From Cryptomeria japonica (Eukaryota; Streptophyta; Pinopsida; Cupressales; Cupressaceae): a DNA stretch of 64,000 bases. The notes under the pieces were generated by a model. The model was not told the origin of the DNA, did not search any database, and saw nothing but the letters and a program-made list of their open reading frames with translations. The stretch covers positions 189,933,391 through 189,997,390 of the forward strand of contig NC_081406.1 in NCBI RefSeq assembly GCF_030272615.1. The letters are read 5' to 3'. Both the position numbers and the translations under genes were made by a program. Shown here in pieces: positions 22,764 through 36,708 of the stretch (position 1 is its first letter; every line of letters starts with the position of its first letter).

Positions 22764-23972
22764 TGCTAGACAGTTCAAATAACCAGAAGACAACTAAGAG
22801 TGGGGGGGGGGGGGGGGGTGAATCAATTGTCACCATATTACCGGAACCTTAAGCAATTAGAACTTTAATATCGGAACCCAAAAGATCAATACCGAAATGC
22901 ATAAACCAAATACTAAAATAGCAGATATACCAATTAAGCATAAACAACAATCAGAGAATAAATACCATCCACATGACACCAAGTTTTGTACGTGGAAAAC
23001 CCGGTAAAGGGAGAAACCATGGTGGGAAGCCTACCCACAATCAGATAATACTTCTGCAGTAAGTATGTGATTACAATTGAGGGGCCTGCACTTGCAGGAA
23101 GGCCAACAACCTAGAACACACTGCTCATAAAAAAAGGAGTCTCATTGACTACATAAATATTCAGACTATAATCCGGAGGAAAGAATGAACTACAAAGATA
23201 GCATCTCCTATGCCTAAATACAAAAGCTCAATATTGGAGGACTAAATCCTCTTACATAAACCCAACTCAATCACCAATGATCGACCAAATCCTTTGCGTG
23301 AATGATTATTACATTATTCGCTCCTATACATCCTCATATATGATCTACAATGAGATCTTACATCATATATATATAAACCCTCGACCACAAATAATAAGGT
23401 TGGCCACCAGATAATAAATTAATTACATAATTACAAAACATGTCGGCCAGAGACCAAACAAATAATATCCAACCCATAAGACATCCCAGAAACACATCGA
23501 GAAATCCAATCCACACATTACATTAAGCTGGTCCATAACCTAGATAATACTGGAACCCAATATAGGTCCACACACGCTAAAGCAATGCTCCCAATCAACC
23601 AAGTCTCAAACATGATCACTATTAGCATCCTGAATCTCTACTAGAAGCCGCACCAATACTACTTAAGCATATCATCAAAGGTCTTCAACAAAGCTCTACC
23701 GAAACAACAAACAAAGCTTGCCAGCATACAGGATAGCATCCAATCACTAGATCAAAACCAACTGACTAAACATGAATCTAAGTAGCATGAATAAGCCAAT
23801 TCCATAACCCAAACATATCAGAGCATACTAGACTACCATGATCTAATCCAACCAGAAACCAAACAACTTACCAAGACCAAAAGGATACTGGTAAAGCAAC
23901 CAAAACAACTAGTGTTAACATCAATGACAAAATATCAATGCAACACATAATAAATTCCTCCAATGACCAACA
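22764..23972 (-). repeat. 5' LTR of element D
   Basis: On plus it runs from TGCTAGACAGTT to GACCAACA. It contains an uninterrupted run of about 17 G at 22802-22818, which is shorter and mixed in the other LTR. Confidence 0.9.
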
Positions 23973-25059
23973 ATATAGGATATCTTTATAAAGTCTTGAT
24001 CATGGATGCCATCATGAATGCTTGAAATATGAACTTTGAACTCTCCTTCATTACCTTGATGATGCTTGATTGGTTGCTCACTTGAATTCGCAAAAGTATA
24101 ATTGAGAGGTTGACAGAGAGATCCAAAATGAGGGAGTTAGGATTTCTTTATACCTAACTACACATTTAAATGTGTTTGAAATTTCAAGGAAGGCCAACGC
24201 TGAGAAGTTTTTCTTGCCTCCCGGATTTGACCATTGTGGGGTTCAAATCTAGGCCCTTTTTGGGAGGACCATGGTGCCCAGGATGTCCTAGTCTTGCCAA
24301 TCAAGATCCAAAATTGAAAAGGGTCCCACTCAGGTGCAAAACATGTTGAATCTAGGTGGGTGTGAGCAGAATCAAAATAGTATCAAGGCATAGGAGGCTA
24401 GAATGCAAAACTGAGGCCTAGGTGTGGACAAAAATGTGCAAGACTACATTTTATGATGCTACCGTTTCTAAAACAAGTCAAAACCACAAGCCTAAAACTA
24501 GGTGTCATATTTTTTTGTTAAAAATATACCACATAATCTTTGGTGAAATATCTTAGAATAAAAACTCCTTTTATACACCACCTTTGTCACAATTTTTATC
24601 ATAAACTATCATAAAGACCACTTCCAAAATCACAGGTCCTCCATAAGGCCAATAACTACATGTCATAAAATTATCTTGGGAAGATTCTCCATAGTTCCCA
24701 ATTTAACCTTTTTATGTAACATCCTCATTTAATGCCCTATTTTAGTAACCCTTTATCTATGTCATTAGAGAGTAAATAATAACAAAATATCCTTTCCATC
24801 ATCACATGGGTATCTCATTTTTCCGACTTCATGATTCTTGGAGACACATACATTATACCATTTATGAATAATCCAATGCTATAATATAACATAGGATATC
24901 CAAGGTGAATAATACATCTAATACTAATAATCTCCAACTTCATATTTACATTACAAATAAATAAGAGGAACATGACAAAAATAATTAAATAATAGGAGAG
25001 GAAATACCTATAGCCTCCCTATACCAATAGAACTTATCCATTCTCTCTGGGTTAACAAT
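23973..25059. other. Intergenic DNA, no gene recognised
   Basis: No ORF with a known motif. The stretch at about 24190-24440 is less AT-rich and reads like old repeat sequence, but it cannot be assigned. Confidence 0.4.
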
Positions 25060-26215
25060 AAAATATTAAACATTATTCAAATTATCATCCCTATGTATTA
25101 TAATTGTGTTTTCCTCAACCTTGTTACGAATAAAGTGATACCAAACATTTATACACTTAGAATGAGAATGGTAAATCAATTTATTTTTTGAAATAAATAA
25201 CACTCTAAATATCACATTGAATCCTAACTTTTTTATACTCAAAGACAATACCAAATACAACCTCTATAAACACATTTTCTCCTTATAGGATGTGTAGCAA
25301 TTGTGTACATCATTTTTATAGTAGAAAGAGTAACATGGATTGCTTCTTATGAATCTAAATAACATCAACTTAAAATGTAGTGAAGATATACCACTCATTC
25401 ACCTTCTAATGTTCAAATCACCATACCAATATAAATCAATAAATATTTGTATATCAAGAAAAAACACCCTTTAAATGATATTTAAGATATACTACTGAGA
25501 ATTATATATAAATAGTTGAGCACCCTTTTCACATTATTATAGTTCTCTCACTAAGGTTAGACACAAACCTACTAAAATCTCCCACTATTTGGGACATATA
25601 TGGTCTTATATATAGATTATAAAATAACATTATATGTATATCCTATTTTAGATATTGATCCAAATAAATTACATTGCATTATTATAAAGAAAGACTCGCT
25701 AGTTTACAATCTTGCTTAACAAATCATTGCAAAGTAGTCTCAACATAATTATTCTAACTAAACCAAATATTTGTGGTAAGTTAAATTCAATCAATTCCAT
25801 CGCAAAGTTTCATTCCTTGCATTTTTCTTACCAGAGGTACTCTAATTTTTAAATTTGAACTCCCTAATTATACTATTATTGTTTATAATAAATAATATAT
25901 CATGAATGTAAAAGATAATTATTAGCAACTAATAATTAGTTAATTTAAAATAAACATGATGATTAACCTCACTATTAAATAGCTCAAGTAACTATGCAAA
26001 ACAATTAAAATATTTATACCACATCCAAGGTGACTAATTCTAGCCACATAAATACTAATTTAACTTGCAACCCATGTTTTCATTTTCTTTCACCACAAAA
26101 CCATACAGATTTTCCATATGGATTTCCTCTTTAAGATTGTCATATAAAAATTCATTTTTTATACCTATAAATCATAAGCAATAGAAATAAAGTTTAGAAA
26201 TTTAATAAAGGCTAA
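25060..26215 (-). pseudogene. Very old copia RT / RNase H remnant
   Basis: Across several minus-strand frames the copia order can be followed. IKFLNFISIAYDL and FLYDNLKEEIHMENLYGFVVKE (about 26200-26075) correspond to the RT region before the LYGLKQ motif. VKRVLNYL (near 25530) matches the RNase H connection. YWYGDLNIRR (near 25425) matches DxDWxGDxDxRKS. INVWYHFIRNKVEEN (about 25165-25110) matches the RNase H C-terminus. Stops and frameshifts are dense. It is not closely similar to D, F or G, and no LTRs were found. Confidence 0.6.
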
Positions 26216-29200
26216 CTTATCAATAGGATAATGTTTCAATTATAATCATTGATGTTAAAGGTAATATCTTTAATAGGTGGATATGTTGTCATTGATGTCA
26301 AAGGAGCACGCAACATGAATTTTGTTAAGGGTCTGATTTGGAGTAGTAAGAAAGTGCTAGAATGAACAAATATGAAAATAGAAATTTTTCGGTATTTTTC
26401 TATGTTCTAATGAGATTCTTTTTTGGAGGTCTTTGCAGTGGAATTTAAGGTTAATACAGATTTTAGTGCCTTGAAATGGACTACTAAAGGCACTAATTTT
26501 AAAAAATGAAATTATATCTCTTAGATATCATTCCAATAGTTTAAGCAAATTCAAATTTTAATATACAAGATAAAAGTTATGGCCTCGCTAAGCAGGTCAA
26601 TTTTGCAAGGAAATATGTGAATGAATCCCATATCTCCAACCATCGACAAGTTCCTATCGTTTTCTCTATCAACAACTAGGATTCAACTTCTTGTTTTGAA
26701 TTTTAAGGTTCAAAAGTGTATAATGTAAGGTGAAACTTTGATCCCCAATGCTAATATGCTATCAAGAATTAGTGTTCAACTTTTCAACTTAAAGTGTTTT
26801 GGTAATGGGATGAAGATGTTAAGGATTATCCCTTGTAATCATGTCTTTCCTTGTGAATGGGTTTTCTAAGTGATCCTAATCATTACATTAAATAAATTTA
26901 TTTGGATGTGGTATAATCTCATGCATATGTCTCCTTGCATAATTAAGTGGTTGTATTGCATTGAATAGTAAGCGTCTACAAGTTGAGTTGAGTGCACAAT
27001 TGCATTTTTTGGGTGCTTAATTGTTGCATAGTAAATTAGAGTCAAGTAGACGACATATTTGCATGGTGTGTTTGAGTATGTTTTTTAACACACTCGAGAT
27101 TATGTATTCCTAGGTGTTGTATGGTAGTTACTCCCTTAAATGTGGCTATCCTTAGTCACTTAGTCATGTGAAAGTGTCTCAAGTTTGATGACTTATTTAA
27201 ACAATTTTGATGAAATGTTCCATTGTTGAAAGGGCTAGCATTGTATTTTGATTTTTTTTAGACTAGTCTCTCCAAACTCCCCCATTTATCTATTTTGTGA
27301 CACTTGGTTGCACTTAAATTAGTGTTGAAATTGATTTGATTTAGTGTTGAAAATAATAATTCTCCCTCTTGGGTTTTATTTTAAAATTTCATGGTGTTTA
27401 ATTTGAATGTTTAAAATTGCTGGTACTATTTTATGTTAAGTATTATTCTCTATCATGTTCATTATGAACCTTAGATATAATGTGCAAGGGATTACTTCAT
27501 AGAGAATGTACTAAATTCACAGAGAATGAACTATATCAGATTTTTTGGGTTAATTGGAATAATGGTTAGATGAAATGTCTTCCTTGATAAAATATGATTG
27601 AAATCTCTTGAGTTCAATGTAAATCCTTGTGAAAAGTATTGCTAAGCATATGCGGAGCAAAAGTAGTTTCTGGATATAATTGTGTTTAATATTTTTGCAT
27701 CAGATTCTTAAACACAATCATATTTGGAAACTTCTTTTTCTCTATACTATGAATTATGAAAATATCTTAGCATTGATAATCATATGTGATTATGTAGCGT
27801 TGTATTTATTAAAGATATGGTTGAATTGAAAAATTTCTTACTTTCTGTGAGTGTAAGAATATTCTTGTGTATCACTTGAATGGTTGTGAATGCCTTGTAC
27901 TTGATTGTGAGTGAACTGTATTTGGATATATAATCCTAATGTGCTTGTTGTACTCTTGTATGATTTGGTAGTTGTGATGGTGAAATCATGTATTTTCTTT
28001 GGTTCTCAATTCTAACTGTTAGTAGATACTCGGGTGTGATTTATTCCCCTCATAATGTTGTTGTTTTTTTTTTGTTTTTTTTTCTGTGTGGGATCCAAAC
28101 CATATCCCTATTACTTTTTCAACAGTTGAGTGTTTTTGGAAGCATTTAATACATCACAAGCCATGTTATTTTATAGCATGAGGGTGCACATCATGTTGTG
28201 TTAGATGCATATTTCCTAACTAGATGTATTGTTGACATAGTATAGGGACATGAAGTGCACTAGTTAGTGCTTCGATACCTATTACTTGTATGTATCATAT
28301 TATATTTATATGTATTTGTCTCGTGTTTTTCTACCTTTTAAGGTTAACCTTGTGGTTGGAGAAGTTTGCCTTAGAAACTTTGAGGTGTTCCTAGATTAAG
28401 GCTAGAAGAGGATGCAATTCTTGGGTGAGGAATTTGCTATCTTGCGTATGTTCCTTGTTGCAAGTGTGTGATGTTGATCCTTGTGTGGGGTTTTTTGTCA
28501 CCTTGTTGATCATGTTTGTATGTTGTTGTTAGGATGTGTTTCCCTTAGTTGGCCATAGTGAGCTTTGAAATGGCCTAAAATCATGTTTTCTCCTATTTCT
28601 TGTGTTCAATTATCAGTTGAGTTGCCTTCCTTGTGAAGTATATGGGGTCTTTGAGCCTCCTTAGTGTGGGTGCTCTTGTTTGTGAGAGGTAAATTTCTAT
28701 GTTCATTCCTCTAAGAAACCCTAAGTTGTCCCTAGTTTCTCTAAGAGAAGCAAATATTTTGAGGAAACCCTCACTATTTTGGAGTGATGCTTGAGGAAGA
28801 GAGATCATGTTTGGAAGTACGGCATGCTCTAGACATGTATGGTGGTGCTTTTTCTAGTTTTTTGGGATGTTTTTTTCCTTGGATTTTTGGTTGTAGCCAT
28901 AAAGGTCAAGTGCCTTTGTCTTAGAAGATACTATAGGGAGTTCAATTATGCTTTTATGTTGTTCTTGGTTGAGTTGGGAGATAGATGGATTTTCCTATCA
29001 CCTATGGTAGTTTATAATTAGGACTTTAATGGTTGTTAATGTTCTTTTTGACCATGTATTTGGCCCTTTCTCCCAGGTGTAGTGGTAGTTGGTGAGGGCA
29101 CTGTGAGAATATCTTGTTGGTTGCACCTAGGGGATAGTGTTCTCTTAGTTGTACAACCCAAAGATGTGATTTGTTGTGTTGTAGCCTAGACTTAAATAGA

Positions 29201-31470
29201 GTATTATGGTTGTTCTTGTGTGATTGATGTGTTTGAAGGATTGAGTGCTAGGTCTACCCTTACCTTGGCTTTTCAAAGCTTCTAGGAGTAAGCCTATTCC
29301 AAGTGGGGAGAGTGTAATGCCTCTCCCATTTTCTAATTCATATGACTATTTATCAACATGTTCAAACCATGTATCTAGGGATGTGTGGGTTTTGATTGTG
29401 TTTTGCCTTGGTGCAATCATTCTATGTTCTACTTTAGTGTGTATTGGGTGCCTTTTGTGTCATTATGTGTATGGAACACCAACATGTTCGAGATGTAGAT
29501 CCCCTTACGTGTCCATCGTTGGCATTATTGCATTGATATCTGTGTGTGTGTATGTATTATGGTGCCTAGTTCCTTGTGTGGACTTGATGTGCTCTTTTGT
29601 AATGATATTTCATGTGTTGTGGGAATAATGACATTTTATTTGTTTTGGTATGCTTAAATTTAATGATGTTTGGAATATTGGTAAATAGGGATTAAATTTG
29701 ATTGTGGCATTAAAATGCATGTTGAGATGATATGATAACATAAATTTGATTTATGATGCTTGAGATATTAATGTTCATGTTGAAATTAAATGATAATGTT
29801 TTTAAATCAATCAAATGAAATAAAAGTTATATATGTGATATTTAACCCCATTTGGGGAAATTGTATGTTCTTCAACTATTATGTATATGCATAGGTATCC
29901 TTGAAGTGTGTTGAGTGGTTGTAGGTATAAGGTATCTACTTCACCTGGCTACATAGGTTTGAGTGTACCCTGATGAATATGAGGAGATGTCACATTGGCC
30001 AAATATGTTTAAATCCAACGTCGTGTACTTAGTTCAAGTATAATTCCTATGTTAATACAGTTGCTATACCCTGAATACCATGCTTGGTAGCATTATGGAA
30101 ACCCTATTCCCCTATGTGATCAACCCTTGAAGAGTGTCTAGGTGTTTGTGTTAATTTGTATTTTTCATAAAATTTAATGTTGATATGATTTTTTTGTTTA
30201 ATGGTTGTTTATTGTTTTGAGAATATTTATATGGGGCTTATTTATGTAAATTTGAATATGCATTTGAATGGTTGAGTTTATGAATGTAGAAATTAAATTT
30301 ATACTTAATATCTATTTATTTTATTATTTTATTTTCAAAAATTTAATCGGATTTTATAAGGGAGTTGATCTATTTTGACACTTAGTCAATTTTTTTATGA
30401 TTTTGAGGGCATCGAACCCTCTATATGCATGAAATTTGAAATGGTGATTGTGGATTAAATTTGGAGGGTTAATGTTGATATGATTTTTTTGTTTAATGGT
30501 TGTTTATTGTTTTGAGAATATTTATATGGGGCTTATTTATGTAAATTTTAATATGCATTTGAATGGTTGAGTTTATGAATGTAGAAATTAAATTTATACT
30601 TAATATCTATTTATTTAATTATTTTATTTTCAAAAATTTAATGGGATTTTATAAGGGAGTTGATCTATTTTGACACTTAGTCAATTTTTTTATGACTTTG
30701 AGGGCATCGAACCCTCTATATGCATGAAATTTGAAATGGTGATTGTGGATTAAATTTGGAGGGGAAGTTGATAAATATCAATTTGGAAGCTTTGTATAGT
30801 CAATTTGGAGCATTGTTGTAAATATCAAGACTATATTATACCCTATTTCTCTATAAGATCGATCATCCTTAACCTTTGATGGTGCATTCATTAGGACTTA
30901 ACCTATCAAATTGAATGAGAATTTGTTCTTCTCTTGACCTTGTATTTTCATACAAGCAACAATTTTTAACAATGACATGAATTAGGTACGAGCTCATGTG
31001 GGGTTTAGATTTTCAATTATGTGAATATTATATACAATTCTTAGAATGGTTATATATCTCATTTGCATTTCCTCATCCTCCCTTTAAGATTCAAGGTCGA
31101 TAGCACATCACCTCTTGTTGATATTCCAAATGCACCCATACTTATTTAATATCCCATAATCAAGTACATTATCTTAAATTGTAATTACAATCTAGAATGT
31201 AATTACTCGACTTAAGAGGTAGTATTGATACCAAGAATAGGTCTCTTATTGTTACTTCAAGATATAGTTTAGATAGAATCTTTTATCGTTATTCAAGGAT
31301 TAAAAAAAATAGATACTCAAATAGAATATTTTAATGCTATTTTAAAAGGGGCGGCTTAGATGTTAAAAGTAGAATCTTTAGTTATGATACCATTATTATA
31401 GTTTAATAAAAATGAAAGTGCTTAAACTTGTACCATTTCTAAAATGGTAGATTAAGAACATTTTGAAGAT
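26216..31470. other. Long intergenic stretch, no gene recognised
   Basis: T- and G-rich plus-strand sequence resembling the internal texture of the long LTR-like insertions at 38011 and 47550, but without recognisable ends. Short ORFs such as 28839-29021 and 29245-29628 are cysteine- and valine-rich with no known motif and are probably chance. A 295-bp tandem duplication is listed separately. Confidence 0.4.
30176..30765 (+). repeat. 295-bp tandem duplication
   Basis: Two adjacent copies (30176-30470 and about 30471-30763), each starting AATGTTGATATG and ending near AAATTTGGAGGG. By eye only about four substitutions separate them, so this is one of the more recent events in the window. Confidence 0.92.
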
Positions 31471-31475
31471 ACTAA

Positions 31476-32833
31476 TGTTGGAAACAGTGCAACAAAGTGA
31501 CACGGGGGGTGAATCAGTTTGCACAAAAACTTACTGCAACTTAAACCACAAATTGGATATGATAATTAACAATTAAAGCATGAACCAACACCACATCAAT
31601 AACACACATAACACTGACATTTTTGACATGGAAAACCCGGTTAAGGGAAAAATCATGGTGGGAACCTACCCACAATAAGATAATACCTTGTTAGGAGTAA
31701 ATGTAAATATTACAATGGTGAATGCACATGCATTTAGGCACATTTCTTAGAGCTCACTGCTCAGATAAGAAACCCAGAAAGGCTACAAACTTTAGGGAAG
31801 GCTCACTGCCTTACATGAAGTCTCACTGACTTATAGAAGCAATTGGACAATAATCTTGATCACATGAACTATGAAAATAACATCTCCATATGCCTGGGTA
31901 TAGTTCTAGTTAAGCTCACTGTCAAATATTCTCTGCAACACACTCCTTTGCATCTTCACACAAATTACCTACTACTGAATGATTGATACAATATTCACAC
32001 ATAACATCATATCTCTCAATGATTATTGCATTCATCTATACAAGTTGATCAACCTCTATTTCAAGGTTGATGAAACCCTCAATACAAATTACAAAATAAT
32101 AACCTCACATGATACAACAATGCATGCAGACCAAAACGATGTCAGCTAAGACATAGTCTGGACCCAAATCAATACCGCAAATACACAACACTTCCAACAA
32201 TTACGCCTTGATCATCCGCAACACACTACAACCAACAATAATATCAAATAACATGAAGAACATCATCAAACAAAGAAAATATTCAATAATATGCACAATA
32301 ATCAATGCAGACCACCAATATACATAGAACACAATCTAGAGATATTCACAAGAAACATGAATTGCACCACAACAACCACATCAACTCAGATCACTAGAAT
32401 CATCATCATCTCACTACCGAAGCTCAAGAACACCAACATAATTGATTGTCAACATGAAATATTCACTTGTGGATTTCCAAATCATGAACCAATCGAACTG
32501 AGGAAACACATCAACGTCCAAAATACATCCCATACATCCGCAACTAAAGATATGGAAATTTTGGAGCAATTCAGAGTACAAACCAAAATACCGAATAAAA
32601 CGAACAACTAAATAACATCCTCAATACCGAACCTCATAACTCGATCAAAACATCATGCAAAATTTTATAAATGGGAATAAACCATCTAAAAACAATATAA
32701 CAAAAAACCTTTAATCTACATCAACTCATTTGCAATACATAGGCTAAACGAACTCATTCAACCAAACTGCAACACTGGAATACATAGAAAAATATGTTGA
32801 CATCAATGACAACATATCAAGCAATGTCCAACA
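31476..32833 (-). repeat. 3' LTR of element F
   Basis: On plus it runs from TGTTGGAAACAG to GTCCAACA (1,358 bp). The plus-strand ORF at 32291-32611 lies inside and is a shadow. An ACGGGGGGTGAATCAG motif near the plus start is shared with D and fragment C. Confidence 0.92.
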
Positions 32834-33888
32834 ATATCCCTCTTTGGAATTGATGGAAATATATGAATATGAAAAACAATCAATGCAAAGAAAAAAATCA
32901 ACTCACAACAATCTCCCTCAAATCACAAGGATTAGCTCCCCCTTAGACAATTAACTCAAATCACAAATCTCAAAATAATAACCCTTAATACAAATTACAA
33001 AATAATAACCTCACAAGATACAACAATGCATGCAGACCAAAACAATATCGACTACAACATAGACTGGACCCAAACAACCACCACAAATACACAACACCTC
33101 CAACAATTACACCTCGATAATCCACAACACGCTACAACCACCAAAAATCTTGTATAACACGAAGAACATCATCGAAAAAAGAAAATATTGAATAATGTGC
33201 ATAATAATCAATGCAGACCACCAATGCACATAGAACATCATCTAGGGATATTCACAAGCAACGTGAATTGCACCACAACAACTGCAACAACTTGGATCAC
33301 TAGAATCATCACCATCTAACTATTAGAGCTCAAGAACACCAACATAATCAACTATCAACATGAAAGATTCACTTGTGGATTTCCAAATCATGAACCAATC
33401 AAACCGAGGACACGCATCAACATCCAAAACACATCCCATACATATGCAACTAAAGACATAACAATTTTGAAGCAATATGAAGTACAAGCCATAATACCAA
33501 ATAACACGAACAATTGAATAACATCCTCAATATTGGACCTCATAACTCGACCAAAACATCATGCGGACCTCTGCAAATGGGCATGAACCATCTATAAACA
33601 ATATACTAGAAACCCTTTAATTTGCATCAGCTCATCTGCAATACATAGGCTAAACTAACTCATTCTGAAACCAAACTGCAACACTGGAATACACAGAAGA
33701 ATATGTTGATATCAATGAAAACACATCAACTAATATCCAACAATCTCCCCCTTTGGTATTGATGGCAACATATGAATGTGAAAAACAATCAATGCAAAGA
33801 AAGAAATAAGTTCACAACAATCAAGCCCTCAAAATCACAAGGATCAGCTCCCCCTTAGACAAACAACTCAAATCATAAATCTCAAAAT
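32077..33888 (-). repeat. 906-bp tandem duplication across the LTR / internal junction
   Basis: The unit holds the inner part of the 3' LTR plus the adjacent purine tract and 3' untranslated region. Copy 1 is about 32077-32982 and copy 2 about 32983-33888, so a second LTR terminus (at 33742) and a second purine tract (CCAAAGGGGGAGAT on minus, 33743-33756) exist. The copies differ at many positions, so the event is old. Confidence 0.85.
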
Positions 33889-34187
33889 GCTCTTCTCTCC
33901 CATAGATTTTTTCACATGCTTCTCTCCCCTTTTGAAATCAATGACAAAGGCTTAGGAATCAAAATTCTCTCACAAATCTAAACCAACACTGAACACCAAT
34001 ACTGACTACTCTCCCTGAGTAGCAACCTCACTCATCAATCCAGATCACAAAATATATCTATGAAGTTCACCGAACTAATGCAAGTCCATGAACCTTAGTT
34101 CTCATCGGGAGGGGTAATTACACCTAACTTCTCTCTAAGATACTGAAAAGTATCTTTAGACAAAGGCTTTGTAAAGATATCTGCAAT

Positions 34188-35500
34188 CTATTCCTTTGTA
34201 GATACATACTCCAGTCTGACTTCTTTCTCATTCACCTTCTCTCTCAAGAAATGAAACTTGATTGATATATGCTTTGTTTTGGAATGCACCACCAGATTCT
34301 TTAAAATATTGATAGCACTTGAATTATCACAGTATATAGAAATAAGCTCATCATTAATAACTCCTATATCCTTCAACATCTGCTTCATCCAAATTGCCTG
34401 AGTACAATTGCTAGCAACAACTATGTATTCAGCTTTTGCAGTAGATAAAGATATAGCATTCTGCTTCTTACTTGCCCAAGAGACCAAATTCTTACCCAAA
34501 AAGAATGCACTACCTGTAGTACTCTTCCGGTCATCAACATCACCTGCCCAATTAAAATTTGTAAAAGCACTCAAGCTAAAGTCATCATTCTTAGGATACC
34601 ACAAACCAAAATCAACTATCCCTTTCAAATATTTGAACATCCTTTTTATAGCAGTAACATGAGATTCCTTAGGATCAACTTGAAATATAGCAACATGACA
34701 CACAACATTCATTATATCAGGTCTAGTCTGAGTCAAATACAACAAACCACCAATCATAGATCTATATCTAGTCTGATTATCTTTCAGAAAATCGTCATCC
34801 TTTGTCAACTTGTATCCAGTCACCATAGGTGTACCAACTGGTTTAGAGTCCTCAAAACCAAATTTCTTCAACAATTCCTTTACAGACTTAGAATGAGATA
34901 TGGAAATGCCTCTATCCAACTGAGTAATTTGCAATCCCAGAAAGAATTTCATTTCACCAATCATTGACATCTCAAACTCATTCTGCATCTCTTTAGCAAA
35001 ATTCTTACATAGACAATCATTTCCTCCAAAGATAATATCATCAACAAAAACTTCAACAATCAAAATGTTATTCTGATTAATCTTGAAATAAAAATTACTG
35101 CCAACAGTACCTTTATTGAATCCAAGCTTCATCAAATACTTATCCAATTTGGCATACTAGGCTCTAGGGGCTTGCTTCAATCCATACAATGCTTTCTTCA
35201 ATCGACAAACCATGTCCTTTTCATCTATCAGCTGAAATCCATTTGGTTACTTAATGTAGACTTCTTCTTCCAAATCACCATTAAGAAAGGTTGATTTGAA
35301 ATCCATTTGATAAACCTTGAAATGTTTGTGAGTGGCATAGACAAGAAATAATCTAACAACTTTAATTCTAGCTTCCAGAGCAAAAGTCTCCTAATAATCA
35401 ATTCCTTCCATTTGTGAATAACCTTTACAAACAAGTCTATCTTTATTTCGAAAAACTTCACCCCATTCATTCAACTTATTCTAGAATACCCATTTTAGTT
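34188..35500 (-). pseudogene. Element F reverse transcriptase and RNase H
   Basis: A 319-residue frame (35147-34188) runs from MDKYLMKLGFNKGT through [27 protein letters not shown], the RNase H connection GGLLYLTQTRPDIMNVV, FNWAGDVDDRKSTTGSAFF, SLSTAKAEYIVVAS and IYCDNSSAI. Upstream RT (35500-35148) contains VFRNK-type and LYGLKQAP-type readings but has stops. One RNase H acidic position reads NFNWAG where DxDWAG is usual. RNase H ends at a stop near 34186, slightly before the usual TKPL motif. Confidence 0.9.
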
Positions 35501-36708
35501 CCAATTACATTTTTATCCTTAGGTCTAGGAACACGAATTTCAATTCTTCTTCCATAGCTTTAATCCAATTTTCATCTTTACATGCTTCATCAACATTTTT
35601 AGGCTCAATCTTAGAAATCAAACAAATTTCTTCAGCAACTCTTCTCCTAGTCATCACACATTTATTCTTATCACCAATAATCTGATTTTTTGATTGATTG
35701 AACCTCACATACCCAGGAGTTTTAGGTTTTTCTTGAATTTCAGGCTCTTGAACTCTTTCTTTTGCATTAGCATCTGCACCTTCATTCTCAGGCTTTTTTG
35801 GAGCAATTTGAACTTGACTTTGGGTCTACACTTGTTTTCCTTTGTCTGAACTAGCATCTTGATCGTCATAATCATATTTGTAAGATCTAATATGTCTTAT
35901 ATTAACTTCATCAACCTTCACATTATCATTTTCAACAATCTTTCTCAATTTTTTATTATAACACTGGTAAGTCTTACTCTTAGTAGAATAACCAAGAAAG
36001 ATTCCTTCATCACATCTAGCATCAAACTTTCCAAGATCTTCATCTCTTTTGATATAGCATTTACTTCCAAATTTTTTGAAATATCTAACAGTAGGGGCAT
36101 GACCAAACCATAACTCATAAGGAGTCTTACTAGTATCACCTTTGACATTTATCTGGTTAAGAGTGTATACTATAGTACTCACAACTTCTCTCCAAAACAC
36201 ATGTAGAATATTTGCTTCAATCATCATGGTTCTAGCAGCTTCTTGAACTGTTCTATTCTTTCTCTCCACAACACCATTCTATTGTGGTGTCCTACGAGTA
36301 GATAATTATCTCTTAACTCCATGCATTAAATTCACCGAAAGTGAAGTCTCCACCTCTATCAGATCTCAAACACTTTAGCTTCAATCCAGTCTCGGTTTCA
36401 ACTCTAGCTTTGAAAATTTTGAACTTCTCCAACACTTCAGACTTCTCTGTTAAGAAGGTAACCCACATCATTCTTGAATAATCATCAATCAACAACATGA
36501 AATACTTGTCACCTTGCAAGCTTCTAACTCTAGAAGGACCACACAGATCATTATGCACAAGATCTAACAATCCATTAGAATTATACTGTTTGCGCTTATA
36601 AGTAACTTTTGTCTGCTTCCCTAGTTGACATTCCTTACACATCGGATTAGAAAGCTTTATTAACTTTGGTAGATCTCTCACTGCTTGAGTAGAACTTATC
36701 TTAACCAT
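35501..36708 (-). pseudogene. Element F integrase and linker to RT
   Basis: One frame (36708-36313) has CKECQLGKQTKV, LLDLVHNDLCGPSRV, MLLIDDYSRMMWVTF and CLRSDRGGDFTFGEFN, showing the first two catalytic Asp. After a frame change, MERKNRTVQEAARTMM, FGSKCYIKRDEDLGKFD and DEGIFLGYSTKSKTYQCYN (36269-35990) give the rest. The linker (35708-35505) reads MRFNQSKNQIIGDKN and ends in EACKDENWIKAMEEEL, the RT start. The piece carrying the catalytic Glu region falls at the frame break near 36290. Confidence 0.88.

Larger units (their letters stand above)
17005..23972 (-). mobile_element. Ty1/copia retrotransposon D (two LTRs, decayed genes)
   Basis: Complete in outline: LTRs at 17005-18206 and 22764-23972 (about 1.2 kb, roughly 90% alike by eye), with gag, protease, integrase, RT and RNase H between them in copia order on the minus strand. 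A degenerate Met-tRNA primer site and a purine tract are present. Reading frames are broken by stops and frameshifts. The 5-bp flanks are TGTCA and ATATA, so no target duplication is visible. The sequence is closely related to element F, and more distantly to A. Confidence 0.92.

Noticed and set aside
29245-29628. 127-residue plus-strand ORF as a membrane protein
   Set aside because: The hydrophobic, Cys/Val-rich translation arises from T/G-rich DNA; no known domain or gene structure.
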